Assembly (NCBI GenBank): GCA_028044295.1
Contig: JAOFSE010000001.1
Span: forward strand, 124,001 to 188,000
Reading direction: 5' to 3'
Source of the DNA: Sulfurimonas sp.
Lineage (GTDB): Bacteria > Campylobacterota > Campylobacteria > Campylobacterales > Sulfurimonadaceae
Length of the DNA stretch: 64,000 bases
Below the pieces are notes generated by a model, which was not told the DNA's origin, did not search any database, and saw only the letters and a program-made list of their open reading frames with translations. Of the stretch, positions 37,851 to 47,600 are shown one piece after another; position 1 is the first letter of the stretch, and every line of letters starts with the position of its first letter. A program made the translations under genes and the position numbers.

Positions 37851-39179
37851 TTAATCTATAATAGCCGAAGCTGATTGAACTAGTAATTTGTCCCATAACT
37901 CAAAGTGATGCCCAAATGGCGTTGCTTGAGACATAAAAATGATTACTGTTTTTTCTTTAGGATTAACGCTAAAGCGTGTAGAGTATAAACCTGCCCATTC
38001 AAAAGCTCCAGGATCACCAGCATCTACATTATGCCCTCTATCTTTTTGAATTGCAAATCCAAGACCAAACTTCCATCCCGCATCATGAAGAAGGCTTGGA
38101 TTATATATACCGCTATGGTTTGTAGCTGTCATGAGTTCAACTGTTTTTCTACTTAACACCCTTGTGCCATCAAGCTCTCCACCATTGAGCAACATTTGAG
38201 AAAATCTAAAGTAATCATATACAGTAGAAAGAACTCCACCACCACCTGATAGGTATGTTCCAGATGTTTTATAAGCATCATTAGGACACATTACAAGTTC
38301 TCCTTGAACAAGGACTTCATCATCTGTAGTCCTTACAAGACTTCCTTTCCAATCACTTTTAAATACGCGAGCAACACGTGCAGTCTTTTCTTTTGGTACA
38401 TTAAAGTAACTATCGTGCATCTTTAGGGGTTTAAAAATATTATCAGTTACATATTTATCAAACTTAACACCAGAGACAACTTCTACTAAGTAACCAAGCA
38501 CATCAGTGCTCAGGCTATACTCCCAAAGCTCTCCAGGTTGAGTAGTCAAGGGAAGTTTAGCAAGTCGTTTAACCATGTCTCCAATCTCTTCATCAGTTCG
38601 ACAATAGCCATCGTTAATATCAGCTTCTTTATAAAGTTCAATCATATCCTTACGGCCTGGTTTATCGTAGTGAACACCTGCGGCAATTCCTATGTACATT
38701 AGACCAGAAGTATGTGCCAAAAGATCACGTATAGTGACTTCACGCTTTACAGGAATAAGTTTATATGAAAAAGCAGAACCTTCTGGAAGTGGAACAAAAA
38801 CTTTTTGATTCTTAAATTCTGGAATGTATTTAGAAACTGGATCTGAGAGAAGAAGCTTTCCTTCTTCATACAGTAGCATGGTGGCTACACTTGTAATAGG
38901 CTTAGACATTGACATGATTCGCATTATCGAATCTTTTTTCATAGGCATATCTATGTCAGCGGCACCCATAGCCTTATGATAGGCTATTTTTCCATTACGA
39001 GCTACAAGAACTACTGCACCTGGAATTTTATTTTCATCTATATGTTGATTAATAAGCTTGTCAATATTTGTTAGTCTGTCTGTAGATAAGCCAACTGTCT
39101 CAGGTTTAACAATCTCTATATCATTCGCTCCAAGCGTAATACAGGCTAAGAGAAGTAAAGTTTTTATCTTTAAATGCAT
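37851..39179 (-). CDS. Exported serine hydrolase of the beta-lactamase/class C esterase family
   Basis: 442 residues with a signal peptide (KTLLLLACITLGA). The nucleophile motif SxxK is in RIMSMSKPITSVATM near residue 91, the tyrosine of the YxN-like motif in LWEYSLSTDVLGYLVEVVSG near 220, and EWAGLYSTRFSVNP near 405 replaces the KTG box. This is the EstB-like esterase branch rather than a true beta-lactamase, so resistance should not be assumed. It is the first gene of the signalling run (10 bases to the next), so its substrate or product might be what the binding proteins detect. Confidence 0.85.
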   Translation of the reverse strand: MHLKIKTLLLLACITLGANDIEIVKPETVGLSTDRLTNIDKLINQHIDENKIPGAVVLVARNGKIAYHKAMGAADIDMPMKKDSIMRIMSMSKPITSVATMLLYEEGKLLLSDPVSKYIPEFKNQKVFVPLPEGSAFSYKLIPVKREVTIRDLLAHTSGLMYIGIAAGVHYDKPGRKDMIELYKEADINDGYCRTDEEIGDMVKRLAKLPLTTQPGELWEYSLSTDVLGYLVEVVSGVKFDKYVTDNIFKPLKMHDSYFNVPKEKTARVARVFKSDWKGSLVRTTDDEVLVQGELVMCPNDAYKTSGTYLSGGGGVLSTVYDYFRFSQMLLNGGELDGTRVLSRKTVELMTATNHSGIYNPSLLHDAGWKFGLGFAIQKDRGHNVDAGDPGAFEWAGLYSTRFSVNPKEKTVIIFMSQATPFGHHFELWDKLLVQSASAIID

Positions 39180-39310
39180 AGAACTTCCTTTTTATTAATA
39201 CTCTATATTAGCAGTTTATATCTTAAAGCTATTTGATTTTGTTTTATTTTATTATGAAGAATATATGTAATAACTGATTGAATTTATAGGCTTCTTGTTT
39301 AATATTTTTG

Positions 39311-39337
39311 TATACTGTTAAAATTATACTGTCAAAA
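39311..39337 (+). repeat. Tandem 13-base repeat upstream of the amine oxidase gene
   Basis: TATACTGTTAAAA at 39311-39323 and TATACTGTCAAAA at 39325-39337, one mismatch, 14 bases apart. Each holds a TATACT that could be a -10 element. Whether this is an operator, two start sites or chance cannot be told. The rest of 39180-39368 shows nothing else. Confidence 0.35.
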
Positions 39338-39368
39338 CAAATATTGGAAAAGACAACATAAAAAATTT

Positions 39369-40367
39369 ATGAAGAAAAAAATTATTATAATTGGCGCAGG
39401 TATAAGTGGTTTATATTTAGCCTATATGCTAGAAGATAAGTTTGACATAACTATTATAGAAGCTAGAAGTAGAGTAGGTGGACGTGTATATGCAATAGAC
39501 GGCCATGATATGGGACCATCATGGGTATGGCCTCATCATAAAAATATATTAAGTCTAATCGACGAGCTTGGATTGGAAATTTTTCCTCAGTATACGCAAG
39601 GGTATGCTCTTTATGACACAAGGGATGGTGTAGAACACTTTACTCCACCTCCATCTATGCCATCTTCTAGAGTAAATGGGTCACTTGGTAGTTTTATTGA
39701 AGTGATTCATAAAAGTTTAAAGAGTACAAAAGTACTTCTATCACAAGAAGTTCAAAGCGTTGAGGAAATAGATGAAGGTCTTAGCGTAACAACAAGGTTA
39801 GATACATTTAAAAGCGATTTTGCAATTTTTACACTTCCTCCAAGGCTGGTGACAAAAATAGATTTCACTCCCAAATTACCTGAATCATTGCAGCAAAAGA
39901 TGTCTTCTATACAAACATGGATGGGACATTCTGCAAAGTGTGTTATAGAGTTTAAGGATGCTTTTTGGCGTGAGAAAGGTTTAAGCGGGTTTGCCTATTC
40001 GAACAATGGACCGCTAGGTGAAATACACGATGCTTCTACTGCAGACAGAGCAGCCTTATTTGGTTTTGTAAATTCAAATGCTCAGATGGATCATTTTGAT
40101 GATAATGTGAAAGAACAACTTAGTAGAGTTTTTCAAGTAGATTCTTCTCAAATTATTTCAATTCATTTAGTTGATTGGAAAGAAGAGAAGTATACTGCAT
40201 CTTATGAAGATAGAAAAGCATTAAGCCAACACCCATTTTATGGAATAGATACAAGTCAATACAGTGATAAAATACTTTTTAGTTCAACAGAATTTTCGTT
40301 TAGAGAAGGTGGTTACTTAGAAGGTGCTCTAATTAGAGCAAAAGATATTTGTAAACAAATAGGATGA
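39369..40367 (+). CDS. FAD-dependent amine oxidase-like protein
   Basis: 332 residues. The N-terminal FAD loop IIIGAGISGLYLAYML and the RSRVGGRVYAI segment identify the flavin amine-oxidase/protoporphyrinogen-oxidase superfamily; MGPSWVWPHHKNI follows in place of the usual substrate-side block, and a C-terminal FSSTEFSFREGGYLEGALIRA closes the FAD site. It is about 100 residues shorter than monoamine oxidases, so part of the substrate domain is reduced. Substrate unknown. It converges with a ferredoxin gene 32 bases away. Confidence 0.8.
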   Translation: MKKKIIIIGAGISGLYLAYMLEDKFDITIIEARSRVGGRVYAIDGHDMGPSWVWPHHKNILSLIDELGLEIFPQYTQGYALYDTRDGVEHFTPPPSMPSSRVNGSLGSFIEVIHKSLKSTKVLLSQEVQSVEEIDEGLSVTTRLDTFKSDFAIFTLPPRLVTKIDFTPKLPESLQQKMSSIQTWMGHSAKCVIEFKDAFWREKGLSGFAYSNNGPLGEIHDASTADRAALFGFVNSNAQMDHFDDNVKEQLSRVFQVDSSQIISIHLVDWKEEKYTASYEDRKALSQHPFYGIDTSQYSDKILFSSTEFSFREGGYLEGALIRAKDICKQIG

Positions 40368-40396
40368 AGAAAAATCTAACATCCTATCTTGTTAGA
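40359..40396. terminator. Overlapping hairpins between convergent genes
   Basis: ATAGGATG at 40359-40366 pairs with CATCCTAT at 40380-40387, and TCTAAC at 40375-40380 pairs with GTTAGA at 40391-40396. The two hairpins share bases and are mutually exclusive; one suits the oxidase transcript and the other the ferredoxin transcript. Confidence 0.45.
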
Positions 40397-40399
40397 AAT

Positions 40400-40753
40400 T
40401 TATTCTATAACACACTCAACATCTCCAGCTTCTCTATCTTCTGTCGATATTTCTGGGCGAGATGGTTGGTTATTGGCCGCATCTTCTCCTAGTTTATACA
40501 AATCATTTCCCTCGAAATGAGCCTTATTTGCGTCATCATAAGGGAGGTCCCATACTATACAACCATCTGTTGGACACGCTGCTTGACACGCTGGAGTATC
40601 ATGGTCACCTATACACTCTGTACAAGTTGCAGGATTAACATAATACATGTCCTCTTCTGTTGGGTTGTCATCTACGTCTACTATCGATCCAGTTGGACAT
40701 TCATCCAAACAAGCATCACATGAAATACATGAGTCTGTAATACGAACTGCCAT
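40400..40753 (-). CDS. 2[4Fe-4S] ferredoxin (Alvin type)
   Basis: 117 residues. Two cluster motifs: CISCDACLDECPTGS near residue 10 and CTECIGDHDTPACQAACPTDGC near 41, where the insertion between the second and third Cys is the mark of Allochromatium-type low-potential ferredoxins. A long acidic tail follows. A soluble cytoplasmic electron carrier, for example for 2-oxoacid oxidoreductases of the reductive TCA cycle; that link is inference. Confidence 0.88.
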   Translation of the reverse strand: MAVRITDSCISCDACLDECPTGSIVDVDDNPTEEDMYYVNPATCTECIGDHDTPACQAACPTDGCIVWDLPYDDANKAHFEGNDLYKLGEDAANNQPSRPEISTEDREAGDVECVIE

Positions 40754-40829
40754 TTTCTATCCTTTTAATTTTATATCAAGGTCATAGTATCGGTATAACT
40801 TTTAAAAGGTAATTAAGTATTTTTATTAG

Positions 40830-41179
40830 TTGAGAAAACTAGAGTTATATTATTCTATTGGTATACGAATAGAAAACGCAGTCTCAAGAGTAGGTAAGAT
40901 TATTTCACAAGGTTTAGTAAAAGAAGACTTACGTATTTTGAGTAAAACTGTAGATAGCTATCTTCTGTTAAAAGCAGAAGAAATATTTTATGTTCAAGCA
41001 GATCTTGCAGAAGTAATAATACGTAGTGCAAAAGGTTTTTCACATTATGCTAAAAAGATTTCATATTTAGAAAAACAGTTAGAAGCATATGACTTTTTTC
41101 ATTTAAAAACTGTTCTGATAATATAGAATCTAGTAAAGACGTGGCTAAGGCTTTCCGTAATAAGTTTGGGAATTTGTAG
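40830..41179 (+). pseudogene. Small unknown gene, probably frameshifted
   Basis: From a TTG at 40830 a frame of 98 codons runs to a TAG at 41124-41126: a charged helical protein (ENAVSRVGKIISQGLVKEDL, YAKKISYLEKQLEAYDFFH) ending in an out-of-character LKTVLII. The -1 frame entered at the A5 run 41105-41109 continues with KNCSDNIESSKDVAKAFRNKFGNL to a TAG at 41177-41179, which looks more protein-like. One extra A would join the halves into about 116 residues. I do not recognise the protein. It could be a decayed gene, a homopolymer switch or a sequencing slip. Confidence 0.45.
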
Positions 41180-41324
41180 GAGTTATATCATGAAAAGAGA
41201 TTATATATAACAATATAAGTATATAAAATAAACAATAATAGATAGTTTATTTCACAATATTAGTGAAGAGTTATTTTTTCAAATATATTAAAATTTTGCC
41301 AACTTAAACTACTTGGAGTAGACA

Positions 41325-41958
41325 ATGAAAAATATATCGAAAGTATTAATTGCTAATAGAGGTGAAATAGCTTTACGTATAATTAGAGCATGTAAAGAAC
41401 TTGGAATAAAATCTGTTGTTGTATGTTCTCAAGAAGATATAGATGGAATCTGGGTTAGAAAAGCAGATGAAGCATATCCACTGATTGGTAATCCTGTAGA
41501 AGTCTATCTAAATTATAAAAACATTATAAAAATTGCGAAAAAAGCAAAGTGTGACGCGATTCACCCTGGCTATGGGTTTTTATCTGAGAGTGCTGAATTT
41601 GCGCAAATGTGTGAAGATAATGGACTAAAGTTTATTGGACCAAAAGCACAACATATTGAACTCTTTGGTGATAAGATTGCTTCAAAAGTTGCGATGAAAG
41701 AAGTAGGTGTACCCATAGTAGAAGGAACTACTGAACCAATAACTGATAAAGATTATGCCAAAGAATTTTCTACTCAAATAGGCTATCCAGTTATTGTAAA
41801 AGCCGCTTTTGGAGGTGGTGGTAGAGGAATGAGAATTGTGCACAGAGCAGAAGACTTCTTAGAGATGTTTGAATCAGCTAAAAATGAATCTTTAAAATAC
41901 TTTGGGAAGAGTGATATGTTTGTAGAAAAATATGTTCAAAATCCAAGAGTTATAGAAA
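41325..41958 (+). pseudogene. accC: Biotin carboxylase (AccC type), truncated
   Basis: Opens like a biotin carboxylase: KVLIANRGEIALRIIRACKELGI, CDAIHPGYGFLSESAEFAQMCEDNGLKFIGP, then the ATP-grasp glycine loop AAFGGGGRGMRIV near residue 163. It matches the family up to VEKYVQNPR, near residue 208, where the normal HIEIQVLAD should follow. Instead it reads VIETLLKYYTTHPHQ and stops at 41996; that tail is the antisense of the neighbouring kinase's last codons. More than half of the usual 450-480 residues is missing, including catalytic residues, so it cannot carboxylate biotin. TTGGAG upstream shows the original ribosome-binding site survives. Confidence 0.85.
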
Positions 41959-44091
41959 CTCTTTTAAAGTATTATACAACTCATCCTCATCAATAGGCTT
42001 AGCTAAATATCCATCCATTCCAACTTCTAAGAATCTTTCTTTATCACCTTCCATCGCATTAGCTGTTAAGGCTATTATAGGAGTGGTTTTTTCTTTATAT
42101 TTTTCTCTAATTGCTTTCATAGCTTTGATACCATTTAAATTTGGCATATTCTCATCCATAAGAACTAATAGATGCTTTTGTGGGTCATAGATTGTAACAG
42201 CTTCTAACCCATCATTCGCTACATCACATGTTAATCCAAAGTCTGTTATTAACATTCTTACTAGCATTTGGTTTGTTTTATTGTCTTCAACAATAAGGAT
42301 ATGACCTGCTAAACTATCTTCTTTAACTTCTTCACTTATAGGAATTTGAGTATCTTCGTTCCTCTCTTCTTGAACCTTTTGCAATGGGATTGTAACTTTG
42401 AAAGTTGTTCCTTCCCCTTCTGCCGATTCAAGTTCAATATATCCACCCATAAGACCAACTAAACTTTGAGTTATACTTAGACCTAATCCTGTACCACCAT
42501 ACTTTCTTGTAGTACTTCCATCAGCCTGAGAAAATGGTTTAAATACTTTATTTTGAACATCTTTATTCATTCCAATACCATTATCAACTACAGTTATAAT
42601 CAAAGAACCATCTTGGTAATTTCCACAAACTTTAATAAGACCATTTTTTGGAGTGAACTTGATTGAATTAGATATTAGGTTTAAAATAATTTGACTTATC
42701 CTGTCCCAGTCTCCGAAAAAGATTCCTTTTAACTCATTATTAATTTCAACATAATACTCTATGACCTTCTTATTAGTTAACCCTTCAAATTGTTCTGAAA
42801 ATCTTGAAAACTCATTGTAAGCATTGAATTCATATGGATTAATTGTAAAGTTAGAATTTTCAATTTTAGATAAATCTAAAATATTATTGATAAGGCCTAG
42901 AAGAGATAAAGCACTAGTATTTATTGTATTAGATAATTCTTTATGTTTGGAGTCTGTTTGTTTTTTATTTAGGATTGAACTAAAACCTATTATTGCGTTT
43001 AGTGGAGTACGCAGCTCGTGACTCATATTTGCCATAAACTCTTCTTTTACTTTTTCAGATGTTATGTTATTACGGATGGAGGAGTACCCTATTAATTTAT
43101 TATTTTCACCATATTTAGGAGAAATTGTATTTTTAACCCAGTAAAATCCTCCATCTTTTTTAGCATTTTTAATCTCACCTTGCCAAGTTTTTTCTTGTTT
43201 TAAATCATCCCACATTTCTTCAAATACTTTAGGTTGAGTATCAGGGTGTCGCAATATACTATGAGGCTGACCTACAAGTTCATCATTAGAATAACCACTA
43301 ATTTTACAAAGTGCATCAGACGCATATGTAATAATTCCTTTTGTATCAGAATCTGAAGATATAACGTTCAAACCAAAGGCTTTTAGTGATTTATCAAGTG
43401 TTAGCTTTACATACTCTGCCTTGTCTTTTGCAATAGTTAATTCTTTTGTTTTTTCTTGAACTTCAAACTCTAACCTTTCAGCATATGAAAGTTGTAGTTT
43501 TACATAATGGTATATACTAAAAATCAGAGCAAACACTAAAAGAATTAGCATGATAATAAGAATACTTTTATTATTATTTATCTCTTCTATAGTTTTTTGT
43601 AACTCTAATTTTATTTCATAACTTAGTGTTTTTAATGACTCTAGGGAACTTAAAAATTTAGCATCAAATAATGTATCCGCTGTATCCCCAACTTTACCCT
43701 CTAGTCTATCATCGTAGCGAGATTTTATAAAGTTTTTTAAGTCTTTATTATCTTTAATAATAGTGCTTATTTGAAGTGAAAACTTATCACTCTCTAGAGA
43801 ATTAAATACCTTCAGTGTTTCAAGTAATATTGTGTTGTTTGTTTTATAGTCGGATAGAATGTTTTCTATTTTAATAGAATCATCACCGCTTAAAAGCTCT
43901 TCGAACCAAAGGTGTGCTGTTGAATGAATTAACTGTACTTCGTTTAAGTTACTTATTATTGGTATATATGATTGATTAATTTTATTACTAGAGTTGTCAA
44001 TCTTGATAATAATCGTAGATATATATATTAAGGTTAGGATTGATATAGTAATAGCAAGAATGAGAACAAGTTTAATCTTATTTTTTAACAC
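41950..44091 (-). CDS. Hybrid membrane histidine kinase (PAS-HisKA-HATPase-REC)
   Basis: 713 residues. Membrane helices near 8-26 and 178-197 enclose a helical periplasmic domain; then PAS (GIITYASDALCKISGYSNDELVGQPHSILRHPDTQP), HisKA with phospho-His near residue 356 in NMSHELRTPLNAIIGFS, HATPase with DNGIGMNKD and GGTGLGLSI, and a C-terminal receiver with phospho-Asp in LVLMDENMPNLNG near 645 and LAKPID. The PAS block with HPDxxP is of the Aer type, which senses redox state through flavin. The partner regulator is not nearby. The last codons overlap the truncated accC on the other strand, so the gene borders a rearrangement. Confidence 0.88.
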   Translation of the reverse strand: MLKNKIKLVLILAITISILTLIYISTIIIKIDNSSNKINQSYIPIISNLNEVQLIHSTAHLWFEELLSGDDSIKIENILSDYKTNNTILLETLKVFNSLESDKFSLQISTIIKDNKDLKNFIKSRYDDRLEGKVGDTADTLFDAKFLSSLESLKTLSYEIKLELQKTIEEINNNKSILIIMLILLVFALIFSIYHYVKLQLSYAERLEFEVQEKTKELTIAKDKAEYVKLTLDKSLKAFGLNVISSDSDTKGIITYASDALCKISGYSNDELVGQPHSILRHPDTQPKVFEEMWDDLKQEKTWQGEIKNAKKDGGFYWVKNTISPKYGENNKLIGYSSIRNNITSEKVKEEFMANMSHELRTPLNAIIGFSSILNKKQTDSKHKELSNTINTSALSLLGLINNILDLSKIENSNFTINPYEFNAYNEFSRFSEQFEGLTNKKVIEYYVEINNELKGIFFGDWDRISQIILNLISNSIKFTPKNGLIKVCGNYQDGSLIITVVDNGIGMNKDVQNKVFKPFSQADGSTTRKYGGTGLGLSITQSLVGLMGGYIELESAEGEGTTFKVTIPLQKVQEERNEDTQIPISEEVKEDSLAGHILIVEDNKTNQMLVRMLITDFGLTCDVANDGLEAVTIYDPQKHLLVLMDENMPNLNGIKAMKAIREKYKEKTTPIIALTANAMEGDKERFLEVGMDGYLAKPIDEDELYNTLKEFL

Positions 44092-44180
44092 TATTTAATC
44101 TCCATTAGTAAGTTGTACTTATATAATAATAACCTATACATATTTATTTTAACTTAAGTATTTTAATTTTAAACTATACA

Positions 44181-44206
44181 GTTCCTAAAACTGTAGGTTT
44201 TGGAAC
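44181..44206. repeat. Hairpin in the island's gene-free stretch
   Basis: GTTCCTAAAAC at 44181-44191 pairs with GTTTTGGAAC at 44197-44206 with one bulged T; the loop is TGTAG. TTTCTCT follows on the + strand. No gene ends nearby on either strand, so an ordinary terminator role is not evident; it may be the end of a lost gene. Confidence 0.5.
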
Positions 44207-44358
44207 TTTCTCTAAGTGTTAAACTAAATTATTGAACTATGATAGAATTTTCATGCTATCGGTTACTGATACAAAACTCTGAACGGTCTATATATATTCG
44301 AAAGAAATAGGACTACTAATCCGATTATATAACTTTAAAATAGGTATGTAAAATAATT

Positions 44359-44393
44359 AGTGCCTCTTTTATTTTTTAGTTGGTGCCTCTTTA
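44359..44393 (+). repeat. Two-box TGCCT motif, left copy
   Basis: AGTGCCTCTTTT at 44359-44370, then a T-rich spacer and TGGTGCCTCTTTA at 44381-44393. The second box recurs exactly, 13 of 13, in inverted orientation at 54245-54257, again next to an AGTGCCT box and a T run. See the matching entry and the finding. Confidence 0.6.
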
Positions 44394-44511
44394 TGTTTAA
44401 AATTATTGTAAATTTAATGTCTATAAATGTTAAACTGTAACAAAAGTATTAAGTGAAAATGTAAAGTTAATAAAGTAAGTGTCTCTTTTACATTAATAAT
44501 GAACTTTCTTG

Positions 44512-44517
44512 TATAAT
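44512..44517 (+). promoter_or_regulatory. -10 element upstream of the restriction-modification operon
   Basis: TATAAT, 17 bases before the ATG of a 40-codon frame that runs into the restriction-modification gene. The preceding CTTTCTTG is T-rich but no clear -35 is seen. Confidence 0.4.
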
Positions 44518-44533
44518 AATCTAATATAGAGAA

Positions 44534-44656
44534 ATGATGATTAACAAAGAAAAACTAAATATCTTAACAAGTGAAATATTGAAATCAGCTGAACGATTAT
44601 TAATAAAAATTACAAATGTGAGTAACTATGCTAAAGCCTCAATTAAAAAAACCTAG
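44534..44656 (+). CDS. Possible 40-residue leader frame overlapping the restriction gene
   Basis: ATG at 44534 opens 40 codons (starting MMINKEKLNILTSEILKSAE and ending ASIKKT) to a TAG at 44656, overlapping the start of the type IIG gene by 29 bases. Its predicted content is one amphipathic helix. Position behind a TATAAT and in front of a restriction gene would suit a coupling leader or a remnant of a controller protein. No ribosome-binding site is strong and I recognise no family, so it may be spurious. Confidence 0.3.
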   Translation: MMINKEKLNILTSEILKSAERLLIKITNVSNYAKASIKKT

Positions 44657-47600
44657 AAATTTTATAAATCCATTATTATCGAAAAAAAGTGTGATTGAAA
44701 ATGACTTTGAAGACTTTAAAATCAACCTAGATAATTATATGCAAGAGGTTGCTAAGCAACTTAAAAGCAAGCAATCTGAACCAAATGTTGTTTCTAATGC
44801 ATTACAGCCATTTATGGCGTCATTGAAATATGACGCAAAGAGTTATAGTCAAAAAGGGCAAAGTGGAATTGACCTAGCTTTAATAGAACCTGACAGGCCT
44901 GCAGTCATTATAGAGGCAAAAATATATGGCTCAAAAGAAATGATTAATCAGGATAATATTAATAAAAAAGCATTTCATGAAGCTACTCTCTACTTTATGA
45001 GAGAGCGAGAGAAAGGTAATAGTGGACTTTTTCATATTATCATTACAGACTTTTATAATTGGTATATTTTTGATGCAAAAGATTTTGAGCAACTCTTTTG
45101 GAGGAACCCACGTATAAAAAGATGTTTTAACATATTTCAAAAACCTTCATTACTTGTAGACACAACTAAAGACTTTTATGAACTAATAGAAAAAGAGCTT
45201 GGAATGATGCAGGAAAACCTTCTTGATGACAAGATAATTGGATGTGCATATTTTGATTTACGTTCAATAAAAAATGAAAAGGAGAAGGTGGCACTTTATA
45301 AGCTACTTGGTAACGATACACTGTTGAAAACCTTTAATCCAAATGATGCAAATACTCTTAATAAAGATTTTTATAGTGAACTATTATATATCCTTGGACT
45401 CCAAGAGATTAAAAAAGATGGTAAAAGACTTATTGTACGTTCTGAAAGTCCACATGACGGTTCTCTATATGAAAATATATCTGAAAAGATTAATCAATAT
45501 GGTAAAAGCGATGACTTTGAAACAATTTTAAAGTTAATAATTATTTGGCTCAATCGAATTTTATTTTTGAAACTTCTTGAGTCTCAGATTGTCATATGGA
45601 ATAACAATAAAGATATGAAATTTCTTACAAAAGAAAAAGTTGGTGATTTTGATAAGCTGGAGATGCTTTTCTTTGGTATATTGGCGAAAAATATTTCAAA
45701 TCGTAAACATCGAGAATTTGATTATATACCTTATTTAAATAGCTCACTTTTTGAACTTCAACATGAAGAAGACACAATATTGAAAATTGCTGATCTTGCA
45801 GACGATGGGACTATACCATACTATTCTAAAACAGTTAACAAAGATGAAAATCTCAAAAGAAAAACAGGTGATGTAAATACATTACATTATTTATTTGAGT
45901 TTCTTGATGCATATGATTTTTCAGGTGACGGAGCAGAAGAGATTTCAAATAGCAATAAAACGCTTATCAACGCTTCAGTATTAGGTTTAATTTTTGAAAA
46001 GCTTAACGGGTATAAAGATGGTAGTTTTTACACTCCAAGCTTTATTACTATGCATATGGCAAAAGAGACTATTGGAAAAGCAGTTCTTGATAAGTTTAAT
46101 GAAGAAAAAGGATGGAGCTGCAGTAGTTTTACTGACCTGAATAATCACATTGAAATCAAGAATATTGAAGAAGCAAACAAAATTGTAGATAGTATCAAAG
46201 TCTGTGATCCAGCAGTTGGGAGTGGACACTTCTTAGTTTCTGTATTAAATGAAATACTTTATATAAAAAGTGAATTAGGGATACTCTGTGATGAAAATGG
46301 TAAAAGAATCAAAGAATATTCTCTAGTTATCGAAAATGATGAGCTTATTGTAAAGGATGATGAGGGCGAAGTATTTCAGTATATTAGGGCAAGTAAAGAA
46401 AAGAATCGTATACAGAAGACACTTTTTATTGAAAAACAAAAAATTATTGAAAACTCTTTGTTTGGGGTTGATATTAATTCAAATTCAGTAAACATCTGTC
46501 GGCTACGTCTCTGGATAGAATTACTTAAAAGTGCTTACTATAGAGAAGATAATACACTTGAGACATTACCTAATATTGATATAAACATTAAGTGTGGTAA
46601 CTCTTTAGTCTCACGCTATCCGCTTAAAGATAGTAACACTAAGAATAAGATACTTAAAAGTAAGCTTGCAGACTACAAACGGTATGTTAGTCAATATAAA
46701 GATACCAATGATAAAGCTGTAAAAAAAGAATTAGTCGAGTATATTGACGAAATAAAAGCTTCTTTTTCAAAAAAACTGCAGGATGGTTCACCGCAGATTT
46801 CCGAGTTTAAGAAGCTACTGAATGGATATGAAACTAAGAAGAGTAAACGAACTAAGGGTTATATTGAGCAGTATGGTTTTAAAGAGTTACCTAAAGATTT
46901 AATTACTGGGTATTCTTCGCAACAAAACTTTATGCTATACAGTCGATTTGGAGTTTCATTTGATCCAATGTCTCATGGCTCTTTATTTGGAGAAGAGACA
47001 AAATTATTGGCTAAAGAACGAAAGGCATTAGAATCAAGTAGAAAGAAAACACTGCAAATACTTTTAAAGAGATATGAAGATATACAAGAACTTGAAGATG
47101 TAGAGATCTATAGTGACTCATTTGAGTGGCGGTTTGAATTCCCAGAGGTACTTGATGATAATGGAGACTTTGTAGGATTTGATGTCATAATCGGTAATCC
47201 ACCATATTTTAACATTGACACCTTTGGTGCTGGATCATCAATGCTGAACTATTTTCCTAAAAATTACCCTCAAATGTATATGGATAAAAGTGACATCCTT
47301 TTTTACTTTATTGCAAAAGCTTCAGAAATTTCGAAATCTCAGACAGCTTTTATAATATCAAATGCTATGCTTTTTTCCAAAAAAGCAACAAAACTTAGAA
47401 ACTATATTTTGGATACTAATCCAATAGAAAAAATAATAAATTTTGAAAAGTATCAAGTTTTTGATGAAGCAAATATCACGGCTATGATGATTTTTATGGG
47501 AAAAACTAACTTTAGTGAAGAAATTAAAGTTCATAACTTTAAAGAGACAAACTACGATAAAAGTTGGATAGTTGAGCAGATATCTAAGGATGAAAATTCT

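Larger units (their letters stand above)
44092..44533. other. Gene-free stretch between kinase and restriction enzyme
   Basis: About 440 bases without a convincing gene. It holds a hairpin (44181-44206), the two-box TGCCT motif (44359-44393), a weaker third box AGTGTCTCTTTTA at 44479-44491 and a TATAAT at 44512-44517. The remainder is plain AT-rich sequence with no family I recognise. Confidence 0.6.

Noticed and set aside
37851..39179. Antibiotic-resistance beta-lactamase
   Set aside because: The SxxK and Tyr motifs fit the esterase-like branch and the KTG box is absent; there is no ampR-type neighbour.
44181..44206. Hairpin as a CRISPR-like or riboswitch element
   Set aside because: A single copy with no repeat-spacer array and no downstream metabolic gene.
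44255..44275. CTATCGGTTAC resembles the 3' end of tRNA-Leu (TATCGGTACC), a possible att copy
   Set aside because: Only seven contiguous bases match and the orientation is opposite to what a direct att repeat requires.
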